Below, piece after piece: positions 51,216 through 59,566 of a DNA stretch of 64,000 nucleotides. Location: NCBI GenBank assembly GCA_963842355.1, contig CAWJGC010000008.1:248001-312000 (forward strand). The letters run 5' to 3'. Origin of the DNA: JASHPR01 sp963842355 (GTDB lineage: Bacteria > Actinomycetota > Actinomycetes > Streptosporangiales > Streptosporangiaceae). How positions within the stretch are numbered: position 1 is the stretch's first letter; each line of letters opens with the position of its first letter. A program made the translations under genes and the position numbers. The notes beneath the pieces are model-generated. The model was given only the letters and a program-made list of their open reading frames with translations. It was not told the DNA's origin and did not search any database.

Positions 51216-51341
51216 ATGATCTGCTTGCCCTGTCGCCAGCAGCACCATGAAGAATGCCCCGGCGGAACCTGGTGTGACTGCCAGCACCGGCCGCCGGAAC
51301 TCCGGGCCGAACCGCGGCTCGGCTGGATCCGGCAAGGCTGA
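51216..51341 (+). CDS. Small Cys/His-rich protein (41 aa)
   Basis: ATG 51216 opens a 41-codon frame with CLPCRQQHHEECPGGTWCDC, that is four CxxC/CxC-type cysteines plus histidines, consistent with a zinc-binding knuckle. Similar tiny proteins with a GGTWCDCQH-like core occur in actinomycetes to my recollection. No ribosome-binding site is present; GACAAT lies 6 nt before the ATG, as for a leaderless gene. It follows whiB by 26 bp. Confidence 0.6.
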   Translation: MICLPCRQQHHEECPGGTWCDCQHRPPELRAEPRLGWIRQG

Positions 51342-51472
51342 CCCGGCGGCGCGGAATAGGCGCGATTGTCGCGCGGTTGGGGATAGTCATGGCAGCCATC
51401 GCACCGGATCGGCGCGGACTGCAGTCCCCCGGGCGTACGGGCCGGGCCTGGCGCGCGGCGCCGCAGGAGTCC

Positions 51473-51586
51473 GTGACGCTGAAAGCGGCCGATCCGCTGC
51501 TCGTTGCGCGCAGGCACGTTGATTTCCTCCGGACAGGGAGCGCGCTGTGTCTCCCGCGGCCGCTGTTCACAGCCCGTCATTCCTGA
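51473..51586 (+). CDS. Putative leader peptide of the sulfur assimilation operon
   Basis: GTG 51473, with CAGGAG 3-8 nt before it, encodes a 37-residue peptide with the core VARRHVDFLRTGSALC. The R-x-H-V-D-x-x-R pattern followed by a cysteine is the hallmark of short actinobacterial peptides annotated as putative leader peptides ahead of sulfur-metabolism operons. It lies 116 bp upstream of sulfite reductase on the same strand. A regulatory role (ribosome stalling sensitive to sulfur amino acid supply) is inference. The remainder of the 51342-51702 gap holds no other gene. Confidence 0.7.
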   Translation: MTLKAADPLLVARRHVDFLRTGSALCLPRPLFTARHS

Positions 51587-51702
51587 CGGGCGCGTGCCGC
51601 GAGCAGTGTCCCTCGACCTGATGATCGGGGATTGATCTCGGCCGCGCAGGCTGCCGCCCGCGACGTCCTGGCACGCGCCCCTGACCGAAGGGACGCACCT
51701 CA

Positions 51703-53517
51703 ATGCCGCCACTTCCCGGCATCACCGGCATCACCGGCAGCGCCGTCCGCGACCCCGCGGCTCATGACCCCGCGGCTCATGACGGCGCCGGCCGCAACAG
51801 CACGGTTCAGGCCGGCCCGGACTCCGGGCCAGGCAGCGCCAGGAGCCAGCGAGGCCGCCGCCCCGGCCGCGGCGACGGGCAGTGGGCCCTGGGCTACCGC
51901 GAGCCGCTCAACAAGAACGAAGAGGCCAAGAAGAACGACGACGGCCTGAACGTCCGCGACCGCATCGTCGACATCTACGCCAAGCGCGGCTTCGACTCGA
52001 TCGACCCCGCCGACCTACGCGGACGGTTCCGCTGGTTCGGGCTGTACACCCAGCGCAGGCAGGGCATCGACGGCGGCAAGACCGCCACGCTCGAGCCCGA
52101 GGAACTCGATGACCGGCACTTCATGCTGCGCATCCGCATCGACGGGGGCCAGCTGAGCAGTGACCAGCTCGCGGTCGTGGCGGACGTCTCGCGCCGCTAC
52201 GCCCGGGGCACGGCCGACGTGACCGACCGCCAGAACATCCAGCTGCACTGGGTGCAGATCGAGGACGTGCCCGCGATCTGGGACGCGCTCGAGGCGGTCG
52301 GTCTCTCCACCACCGAGGCCTGCGGCGACACCCCCCGCGTGATCCTGGGCTGCCCGCTCGCGGGCATCGACGCCGAGGAGATCATCGACGCGACGCCCGA
52401 GATCCGCCAGACGGCCGCGCGCTACGTCGGGGACCCCGCGTTCTCCAACCTGCCACGCAAGTTCAAGTCCGCGATCAGCGGCTGCGCCGTGCAGTGCACC
52501 ATGCACGAGATCAACGACGTCGCGTTCGTCGGCGTGCCCGGACCGGACGGCCAGCCCGGCTACGACCTTTGGGCGGGCGGGGGCCTGTCCACCAACCCCA
52601 TGATCGGCAAGAGGCTGGGGGCCTTTGTCCGGCCCGGCCAGGTACCCGACGTCTGGGCCGGCGTGACGTCGGTCTTCCGCGACTACGGCTACCGCAGGCT
52701 GCGGCACCGCGCCCGGCTGAAGTTCCTCATGGCCGACTGGGGCCCCGACCGGTTCCGTGAGGTGCTGGAGCGCGACTACCTCGGCTACCCGCTGGCCGAC
52801 GGGCCGGCGCCGAAGGCCCCGGGCAGCGGGCAGCGCGACCATGTGGGCATTCACCGGCAGCGCAGCGGCCGGTACTACGTCGGCTTCGCCCCCCGGGTCG
52901 GGCGGATGTCGGCGGACTCGCTGGCGCTGGTCGCCGGCCTGGCCGCCGAGTACGGCAGCGGCCGGGTCCGCACCACGACCGAGCAGAAGATGGTGATTCT
53001 CGACGTTCCCGAGGGCCGGACGGGCGAACTGGCCGCCGAGCTGGCCCGCGCCGACCTGCCGGTCGCCCCGAGCGCGTTCCGGCGGCACACGATGGCCTGC
53101 ACGGGCATCGAGTTCTGCAAGCTGGCGATCGTGGAGACCAAGCAGCGCGCGACGGACCTGATCGCCGAGCTCGAACGGCGCCTGCCGGACTTCACCGAGC
53201 CGGTAACCATCAACGTCAACGGCTGCCCCAACTCGTGCGCCCGGATCCAGACCGCGGACATCGGGCTCAAGGGAACGCTGGTGACCCGGCCCGGCGGTGA
53301 GCAGGTGGAAGGCTTCCAGGTCCACCTGGGGGGAAGCCTCGACGGCGGGGACGGGGCAGGCTCGGGCTTCGGCCGGAAGGTCAGGGGCCTCAAGACCACT
53401 GCGGAGCAGCTGCCCGACTACGTGGAACGGGTCCTGCGCCGCTTCGACTCCGGCCGGATGCCGGGCGAGTCGTTCGCCGCCTGGGCCGCCCGGGCCAGGG
53501 AGGAGGACCTAGCGTGA
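51703..53517 (+). CDS. sir: Ferredoxin-dependent sulfite reductase
   Basis: A 604-residue siroheme/[4Fe-4S] enzyme reducing sulfite to sulfide. The cluster and siroheme ligands are in MACTGIEFCKLA (C-x5-C) and NGCPNSCARIQ (C-x3-C). Two repeated domains are visible (DVTDRQNIQLHWVQ and RTTTEQKMVILDVP). The first about 60 residues form a low-complexity extension before REPLNKNEEAKK, where related proteins begin. The stop overlaps the next small gene (GTGA). Confidence 0.95.
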   Translation: MPPLPGITGITGSAVRDPAAHDPAAHDGAGRNSTVQAGPDSGPGSARSQRGRRPGRGDGQWALGYREPLNKNEEAKKNDDGLNVRDRIVDIYAKRGFDSIDPADLRGRFRWFGLYTQRRQGIDGGKTATLEPEELDDRHFMLRIRIDGGQLSSDQLAVVADVSRRYARGTADVTDRQNIQLHWVQIEDVPAIWDALEAVGLSTTEACGDTPRVILGCPLAGIDAEEIIDATPEIRQTAARYVGDPAFSNLPRKFKSAISGCAVQCTMHEINDVAFVGVPGPDGQPGYDLWAGGGLSTNPMIGKRLGAFVRPGQVPDVWAGVTSVFRDYGYRRLRHRARLKFLMADWGPDRFREVLERDYLGYPLADGPAPKAPGSGQRDHVGIHRQRSGRYYVGFAPRVGRMSADSLALVAGLAAEYGSGRVRTTTEQKMVILDVPEGRTGELAAELARADLPVAPSAFRRHTMACTGIEFCKLAIVETKQRATDLIAELERRLPDFTEPVTINVNGCPNSCARIQTADIGLKGTLVTRPGGEQVEGFQVHLGGSLDGGDGAGSGFGRKVRGLKTTAEQLPDYVERVLRRFDSGRMPGESFAAWAARAREEDLA

Positions 53518-53675
53518 CCATCCCGACCCATCCGGCAGAGCGTGCCGTTCCGTTCTATTGCCCCTACTGCGGCGAGGAAGACCTGGAACCGCAGGAAGCG
53601 GACGGCCAATGGCGTTGCCGCAGCTGTGCCCGGTCGTTCCGGCTACGCTTTGCGGGAACCGGAGCCATCCGGTGA
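53514..53675 (+). CDS. Small zinc-ribbon protein between sulfite reductase and cysH (53 aa)
   Basis: GTG 53514 overlaps the sulfite reductase stop, and TGA 53673-53675 overlaps the cysH start (GTGA), so it is translationally coupled on both sides. The product has two CxxC pairs, FYCPYCGEEDLE and WRCRSCARSF, forming a typical zinc ribbon. A small gene at this position is, as I recall, a conserved feature of actinomycete sulfur operons. Function unknown. Confidence 0.75.
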   Translation: MTIPTHPAERAVPFYCPYCGEEDLEPQEADGQWRCRSCARSFRLRFAGTGAIR

Positions 53676-54491
53676 GCCGTGACGTGACCAGGTCGCGGCC
53701 AGCCGTCACCGGTGACCTGACGACACCCGCGCGCCTGGAGGACGTCGACCGCATGGACTCTGACGCGGAGCTTGCTCCGCACCGGGGGGTTGCCGGGGGG
53801 TCGTCCCCCCCAGGGCCGGCGGAGCTGGCCGCAGCGGCGGCTGAGGCACTGGCCGGTGCCCCCGCCGAGGATGTGGTCCGGTGGGCTACGGACACGTTCG
53901 GTGACCGGATCTGCATAACGTCGTCGATGACCGACGCGGTGATCGTTCACCTCGTGTCCCAGGTGCGGCCGGGGGTCGACGTCGTCTTCCTCGACACCGG
54001 CTACCACTTCGCGGAGACCATCGGCACCAGGGACGCGGTGACCGCGGTCTACCCGGTCAATGTGATCAACGTCACGCCGATCCAGACCGTCGCCGAGCAG
54101 GACGAGCAGATGGGTCCCCGGCTGTACAGCCGCAACCCGGACCTCTGCTGCTACCTGCGCAAGGTGGTACCGCTCGAGCAGGCCCTGGAGCCCTACGACG
54201 CATGGATCACCGGCGTCCGCAGGGAGGAGACCGACGCCCGCAGCGACACCCGGGCCGTGCAGTGGGACGCCCGGCGGGAGATGGTCAAGGTCAACCCGAT
54301 CGTGGACTGGACCCAGGACCAGGTCGACGCCTATATCGCCGACAACGGCGTGCTGGTCAACCCGCTGGTCTACGACGGCTACCCGTCGATCGGCTGCGCG
54401 ACCTGCACGGCCCGCGTCGAAGGCCGGCGCCGACGCCCGCAGCGGCCGGTGGGCGGGCACCGGCAAGACCGAATGCGGTATCCACGGCTGA
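53672..54491 (+). pseudogene. cysH: Phosphoadenylyl/adenylyl-sulfate reductase CysH, frameshifted near the C-terminus
   Basis: Reduces APS or PAPS to sulfite. Clear sequence: ITSSMTDAVIVHLVSQVRPG, FLDTGYHFAET, RNPDLCCYLRKVVPLEQAL (Cys pair), WITGVRREETDAR and IGCATCTARV (second Cys pair). The two Cys pairs indicate the [4Fe-4S] APS-reductase type. After TARVEG the frame runs into unrelated sequence; the expected end ADARSGRWAGTGKTECGIHG with the catalytic cysteine occurs in another frame and stops at 54491. The break is near 54420-54428. Residues about 31-48 are encoded by a dispersed hairpin element. Start GTG 53672 overlaps the previous stop; ATG 53753 is possible. Confidence 0.85.
53765..53816. 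repeat. Dispersed GC-rich hairpin element inside the cysH reading frame
   Basis: Hairpin GCGGAGCTTGCTCCGC (53765-53780) followed by a G-run, TTGCC, a G-run and GTCGTCCCCCC. It matches the element at 45402-45452 almost base for base. Here it is translated in frame, adding about 18 residues before the conserved CysH domain. Confidence 0.7.
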
Positions 54492-55390
54492 GCGGCGGCG
54501 GCAGGCTCCGGCCGGGCCCCGGGGGACGGCGCCCCGGAGCCCGGCCCCCCGCCGCGCTGCCGCCGCTGGTCGCGGTCGCGCACGGCAGCGCCGACCCCAG
54601 GGCCGCGGCCGCCGTCACCGGCCTGCTGGACCTGGTGCGGGCCCGGGCCCGGCGCGCCGGGCTGCCCGGCCTGCAGGTGCGGGCCGCCTACCTGGGGCAC
54701 GCCCTGCCGTCGGTTCCCGACGTACTCGGCGCCCTGTCCGCAGGAGCACGCGGGGCTTTCCCCGGCGAGGGCCCGGTCGTGGTGTTGCCGGTGCTGCTCA
54801 CCGCCGCCTACCACAGCGGCACTGACTTGCCGGCCGTGCTCACGGACGCAGCCAGGCGCCTGCCCCGGCTGCGGATCACCTGCGGCGATCCGCTGGGACC
54901 GCACCCGCTGCTGCTGCGCGCCCTGGAGCGCCGTCTCGCGCAGGCCCAGGCGCCCGGCCCAGCGCCCGCCGTCGCCTCGGGCACCGCCGTGGTCCTGGCC
55001 GCCGCCGGATCGAGCAGCCCGGAGGCGAACGCCGCCGTGGCGCACGCCGCGGCCGCGTGGCAGTCGGCCCGGGGCTGGCGGGCCGTGGTGCCGGCCTACG
55101 CGTCGGCGGCCTCGCCGACTCCCGGCCAGGCGGTAGCCGCGCTGCTGCGCGCGGGCGCGCCCCGGGTCGTCGTCGCCACCTACCTGCTGGCGCCGGGCCG
55201 GTTCGCTGACCAGGTGCGTGATTCGTCGCTGGCGGCCGGGGCCGGGATCGTATCGGCCCCGCTCGGCAGCGCGCCCGAGGTGGCCGATGTGATCATCCAG
55301 CGGTACCGAGAGGCGACCGCGTGTGCAGCAGACTCACATCCATCGGCGTCCTGCCCCGGCGGGCGGCTCCGCGACCGGCTCCCCAGATAG
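54474..55390 (+). CDS. Sirohydrochlorin chelatase (CbiX/SirB family)
   Basis: A 305-residue two-repeat chelatase that would insert iron into sirohydrochlorin to make the siroheme of sulfite reductase. Metal-site motif VAVAHGSADPRAAAAV opens the first half and VVLAAAGSSSPEANAAVA the second; ATYLLAPGRFADQV and LTAAYHSGTDLPAVL are further family segments. ATG 54474 overlaps the corrected end of cysH by 18 bp; no better start lies nearer the conserved domain. A continuous frame with cysH exists only because of the cysH frameshift. Confidence 0.85.
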
Positions 55391-55431
55391 AGCGGCGCCC
55401 GTCGTCACCCAGCCGCCACGATCATGAAAAC

Positions 55432-55449
55432 GGCCCGGACTCGCGGGCC
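55432..55449. terminator. Possible hairpin terminator after the sulfur operon
   Basis: GGCCCG and CGGGCC form a perfect 6-bp stem around a 6-nt loop, 42 bp after the chelatase stop. There is no T-tract, so it may be a hairpin-only terminator or merely a chance palindrome in GC-rich DNA. Confidence 0.3.
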
Positions 55450-55586
55450 CCGCCGGCCCGCCCGGGCGCTGAGCGAATGCCCTCCTGACCGGAGGAACCG
55501 GGCTTACCGGGCAAAACGCCACTCTGACCGGCGCGCGGGTTCGCGGCCACCCGCGAAGTTGCCGACAATGGAACCAGGAGGTTCCC

Positions 55587-57272
55587 ATGACCGGCGCTAT
55601 GCCGCACGTGACGCACGAAGTAGTCAATCAGGTCCCGCCGCTGGTCCGCGACGTGGCCGACGATCCCGCGTTGCTCGAGGCGCTGCGGCGGGAGGCCGGG
55701 GCGGCCGAGACCGGCCTGCACGAACTGGGCGTCCGCGCGGGGTCCGGCGAGACCCAGGAACTGGCCCGGCTCGCGAACGAGTATCCCCCGGTGCTGCGCA
55801 CCCATGACCGGTACGGCCACCGGATCGACGAGGTCGAGTTCCACCCCGCCTGGCACGAGCTGATGGCCACCGCGGTCGGCCACGGGCTGCACGCGGCGCC
55901 GTGGCTGGACGACTCGCCCGGCGCGCACGTGGCCCGCGCGGCCCGGTTCTACGTGTGGACGCAGGCCGAGGCCGGGCACGGCTGCCCGATCTCCATGACC
56001 TACGCGGCTGTCCCGGCCCTGCGGCACGAGCCCGGGCTGGCGGCCAGGTTCGGGCCGCTGCTCGGCTCGCGGGCCTACGACCCGGGCCTGCGCGCTCCGG
56101 ACGGCAAGGCCGGCCTGCTGGCCGGCATGGCCATGACCGAGAAGCAGGGCGGCTCCGACGTGCGGGCGGGCACCACCCGCGCGGTCCCCGCCGCCGACGG
56201 CTACCTGCTCACCGGGCACAAGTGGTTCTGTTCGGCGCCGATGTGCGACCTGTTCCTGGTGCTGGCCCAGGCCCCGGAGGGCCTCACCTGCTTCCTGCTG
56301 CCCCGCGTGCTGCCGGACGGCACCCGCAACGCCCTGCGCATCCAGCGGCTCAAGGACAAGCTGGGCAACCGGTCCAACGCCTCGTCGGAGGTCGAGTACG
56401 ACGCCGCGTTCGCCTGGCGCGTCGGCGAGGCGGGCCGGGGCGTGGCCACCATCATCGATATGGTGAGCGCCACCCGGCTGGACTGCGTCCTGGGCAGCGC
56501 GGCCGCGATCCGCCAGGGGTGCGTCACGGCGACGCACCACGCCGGCACGCGACGCTCGTTCGGGCAGGTGCTGCTCTCCCATCCGCTGATGGCGTCGGTC
56601 CTCGCCGACCTGGCCCTCGAGTCCGAGGCGGCCACCGCGCTGGCCCTGCGCCTGGCGGGGGCGGCCGACCGCGCGGCACGCGGCGATGCGGCCGAGGCCG
56701 CCCTGCTGCGGCTGGCGCTGCCCGCGGCCAAGTACTGGCTGTGCAAGCGGACCCCGGTCGTCATGGCCGAGGCGCTGGAGTGCCTGGGGGGCAACGGCTA
56801 CGTCGAAGAGTCAGGCCTGCCGCGGCTGTACCGGGACGCGCCGCTGAACTCCATCTGGGAAGGCTCGGGCAACGTGACCGCGCTCGATGTGCTCCGCGCG
56901 CTGGCGCGCTCGGCCGGCTCGGCCGACGCGCTGCTCGCCGAGGTCGATCTCGCCGCCGGCGGTGACCCGCGGCTCGACGCGGCCGGCGCGAGGCTGCGCG
57001 ATGAGCTGAAGGAGGTAGCCGCCGCCAGCCCGGCGGGGCCCGCCGACCCGGCCGCGCAGTACCGGGCCCGGAGGCTGGCCGGGCTGATCGCCGTGACGAT
57101 GCAGGCCGCGCTGCTGGTCCGGCACGCGCCCGCCGCCGTCGCCGACGCGTTCTGTGCCTCCAGGATCGGCTCTGAGCCGTCGGTCGGCCCGGGTGGCCCG
57201 TTCGGCGCCCTGCCGGACGGGCTGGACCTCGATCCGGTGCTCCACCGGGCGAGGGCCGGGGTTCCCGGGTAA
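55587..57272 (+). CDS. AidB-like acyl-CoA dehydrogenase family protein
   Basis: A 561-residue flavoprotein of the AidB branch of acyl-CoA dehydrogenases. Segments: WTQAEAGHGCPISMTYAAVP, GMAMTEKQGGSDVRAGTTRA, GHKWFCSAPMCDLFLVLAQA, KLGNRSNASSEVEYD, and LECLGGNGYVEESGLPRLYR with the arginine region typical of AidB. E. coli AidB is linked to alkylation damage; the activity here is not known. GAACCAGGAGG precedes the ATG. It is not part of a fatty acid cluster. Confidence 0.92.
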   Translation: MTGAMPHVTHEVVNQVPPLVRDVADDPALLEALRREAGAAETGLHELGVRAGSGETQELARLANEYPPVLRTHDRYGHRIDEVEFHPAWHELMATAVGHGLHAAPWLDDSPGAHVARAARFYVWTQAEAGHGCPISMTYAAVPALRHEPGLAARFGPLLGSRAYDPGLRAPDGKAGLLAGMAMTEKQGGSDVRAGTTRAVPAADGYLLTGHKWFCSAPMCDLFLVLAQAPEGLTCFLLPRVLPDGTRNALRIQRLKDKLGNRSNASSEVEYDAAFAWRVGEAGRGVATIIDMVSATRLDCVLGSAAAIRQGCVTATHHAGTRRSFGQVLLSHPLMASVLADLALESEAATALALRLAGAADRAARGDAAEAALLRLALPAAKYWLCKRTPVVMAEALECLGGNGYVEESGLPRLYRDAPLNSIWEGSGNVTALDVLRALARSAGSADALLAEVDLAAGGDPRLDAAGARLRDELKEVAAASPAGPADPAAQYRARRLAGLIAVTMQAALLVRHAPAAVADAFCASRIGSEPSVGPGGPFGALPDGLDLDPVLHRARAGVPG

Positions 57273-57281
57273 GGTCTGCGG

Positions 57282-59450
57282 ATGCGCGTCTGGCCGGGAA
57301 CCGCTTACCCTCTGGGTGCCACCTGGGACGGGGCGGGCACCAACTTCGCTCTGTTCTCCGAGGTCGCCGACCAGGTGGAGCTGTGCCTGTTCGGTGACGG
57401 GGCGAGCGGCGACCACGGCCAGGAAACCCGCGTGGCCGTCACCGAGGTGGACGGATTCGTCTGGCACTGTTACCTGCCCGGCGTGGGCCCCGGCCAGCGC
57501 TACGGGTACCGGGTCGACGGTCCCTACCGGCCCGAGCGCGGTCACCGGTGCAACCCCGCCAAGCTGCTGCTCGACCCGTACGGCAAGGCGGTCGACGGCG
57601 AGGTCAGCTGGCACCAGGCGGTGTACTCCTACCAGCACGGTGATCCCTCGACTCTGAACGCCGACGACAGCGCCCCGTACATGCCGCGGAACGTCGTGAT
57701 CAACCCCTACTTCGACTGGGGCGATGACCGGCCGCCGCGCACGCCGTACCACGAGACCCTGATCTACGAGACGCACGTGCGCGGCCTGACCCTGCGCCAT
57801 CCGGGGGTCCCGGCCGAGCAGCGGGGCAGCTACGCCGGACTGGCCCATCCCGCGGTGATCGAGCACCTGACCCGGCTCGGCGTGACCGCCGTCGAGCTCA
57901 TGCCGGTGCACCAGTCCGTGTCCGAGCCCGCGCTGGTCCGGCGCGGGCTGACCAACTACTGGGGCTACAACACGATCGCGTTCCTGGCGCCGCACAACCG
58001 GTATTCCTCCTCCCGCGCGCCCGATGGCCAGGTGGCCGAGTTCAAGGCGATGGTCAAGACCCTGCACGAGGCCGGCATCGAGGTGATACTCGACGTGGTC
58101 TACAACCACACCGCGGAGTCCGGGGCCCTGGGCCCGACGCTGTCGTTCCGCGGCATCGACAACGCCGCCTACTATCAGCTCGCCCCCGACAACCCGGACG
58201 TCTACCTGGACTACACCGGATGCGGCAACAGCCTCAACGTGCGGCACCCGCACGCGCTCCAGCTGATCATGGACTCGCTGCGGTACTGGATCCTGGACAT
58301 GCACGTCGACGGGTTCCGGTTCGACCTGGCCGCCGCCCTCGCCCGCGAGCTGCACGACGTGGACCGGCTGGCGGCGTTCTTCGACCTGGTCCAGCAGGAT
58401 CCGGTGGTATCCCAGGTCAAGCTCATCGCCGAGCCCTGGGACGTGGGCCAGGGCGGCTACCAGGTCGGCAAGTTCCCGCCGCTGTGGTCGGAGTGGAATG
58501 GTAAGTACCGGGACACGGTCCGCGATTTCTGGCGCGGCAGGTCCGCCACGCTGCCCGAGTTCGCGTCCCGGCTGACCGGATCCAGCGACCTGTACGAGAC
58601 CAGCGCGCGGCGGCCGGTCGCCTCGGTGAACTTCGTCACCTGCCACGACGGGTTCACGCTGCGGGACCTGGTCAGCTACGACCGCAAGCACAACGAGGCC
58701 AACGGCGACCAGGGCCGGGACGGCAGCGACGACAACCGGTCGTGGAACTGCGGGGCGGAGGGCGCGACGGATGATCCCGCGGTCAACGAGCTGCGGGCCA
58801 GGCAGGTGCACAACTTCCTGGTCACGCTGTTCTGCTCGCAGGGCGTCCCGATGCTGCTCGCGGGCGACGAGATGGGCCGCACCCAGCGCGGTAACAACAA
58901 TGCCTACTGTCAGGACGACGAGGTGTCCTGGGTCGACTGGGAGGCCGCGGGGAAGCAGCAGGACCTGATCGACTTCACCTGCGCCCTGTCCGAGCTGCGG
59001 CGGGCGCATCCGGTGTTCCGCCGCCGCAGGTTTTTCAGCGGACAGGCGCCGTCCACCGGCGCCGGGCGCGGCGGCCCGCAGGACATCGTCTGGCTGACTC
59101 CGGCCGGGCAGCAGATGACCGAGCGCGACTGGCACACCGGCTACGCCAGGTCGCTCGGGGTCTTCCTGAACGGGAACGCGATCACCGAGCCCGGGCCGCG
59201 CGGCGACGTGGTACGAGACCAGAGCTTCCTGCTGCTGTTCAACGCGCACCGCGAGCCGGTGACCTTCACGCTGCCGGGCCGCAGGCTCGGCGACGGCTGG
59301 GACATCCTGATCGACACCGCCGCCGGGCCGGGCGGTGCCGCGGTCACCGCCCGGCCCGGCGCGCGCGTCGAACTGGGCGGCCGGTCGATTATGGTCTTGC
59401 GCGGGGCTAACGCCGCGTCGCCTGGGTTGCGGCGATCAATACCAGCGTGA
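57282..59450 (+). CDS. glgX: Glycogen debranching enzyme GlgX
   Basis: A 722-residue GH13 isoamylase-type debranching enzyme that removes alpha-1,6 branches in glycogen turnover. An N-terminal CBM48 part (YPLGATWDGAGTNFALFSE) is followed by a GH13 barrel with VILDVVYNHTAE, MHVDGFRFDLAAAL (catalytic Asp), LIAEPWDVGQGGYQVG (catalytic Glu) and NFVTCHDGFTLRDL (third acidic site). It starts 9 bp after the AidB-like gene. A second, unrelated debranching-type enzyme lies at 14882-16591. Confidence 0.96.
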   Translation: MRVWPGTAYPLGATWDGAGTNFALFSEVADQVELCLFGDGASGDHGQETRVAVTEVDGFVWHCYLPGVGPGQRYGYRVDGPYRPERGHRCNPAKLLLDPYGKAVDGEVSWHQAVYSYQHGDPSTLNADDSAPYMPRNVVINPYFDWGDDRPPRTPYHETLIYETHVRGLTLRHPGVPAEQRGSYAGLAHPAVIEHLTRLGVTAVELMPVHQSVSEPALVRRGLTNYWGYNTIAFLAPHNRYSSSRAPDGQVAEFKAMVKTLHEAGIEVILDVVYNHTAESGALGPTLSFRGIDNAAYYQLAPDNPDVYLDYTGCGNSLNVRHPHALQLIMDSLRYWILDMHVDGFRFDLAAALARELHDVDRLAAFFDLVQQDPVVSQVKLIAEPWDVGQGGYQVGKFPPLWSEWNGKYRDTVRDFWRGRSATLPEFASRLTGSSDLYETSARRPVASVNFVTCHDGFTLRDLVSYDRKHNEANGDQGRDGSDDNRSWNCGAEGATDDPAVNELRARQVHNFLVTLFCSQGVPMLLAGDEMGRTQRGNNNAYCQDDEVSWVDWEAAGKQQDLIDFTCALSELRRAHPVFRRRRFFSGQAPSTGAGRGGPQDIVWLTPAGQQMTERDWHTGYARSLGVFLNGNAITEPGPRGDVVRDQSFLLLFNAHREPVTFTLPGRRLGDGWDILIDTAAGPGGAAVTARPGARVELGGRSIMVLRGANAASPGLRRSIPA

Positions 59451-59566
59451 ACGTCGTCAGGCCTGCGGTGCCGTGCATCGCGACCACCCGCGCCGGGAAG
59501 TGCTGCTCCGCTCCCCTGGCGTGCCTCCCGCAATTACGCCGCCGCCGGTCTGGTTGACTGCTGGCC

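Noticed and set aside
53558..55390. A single 610-codon ORF that looks like a CysH-chelatase fusion
   Set aside because: The normal CysH ending lies in another frame and the join region is unrelated to either family, so the fusion is produced by a frameshift. The first 38 codons are the zinc-ribbon gene read in the wrong frame.
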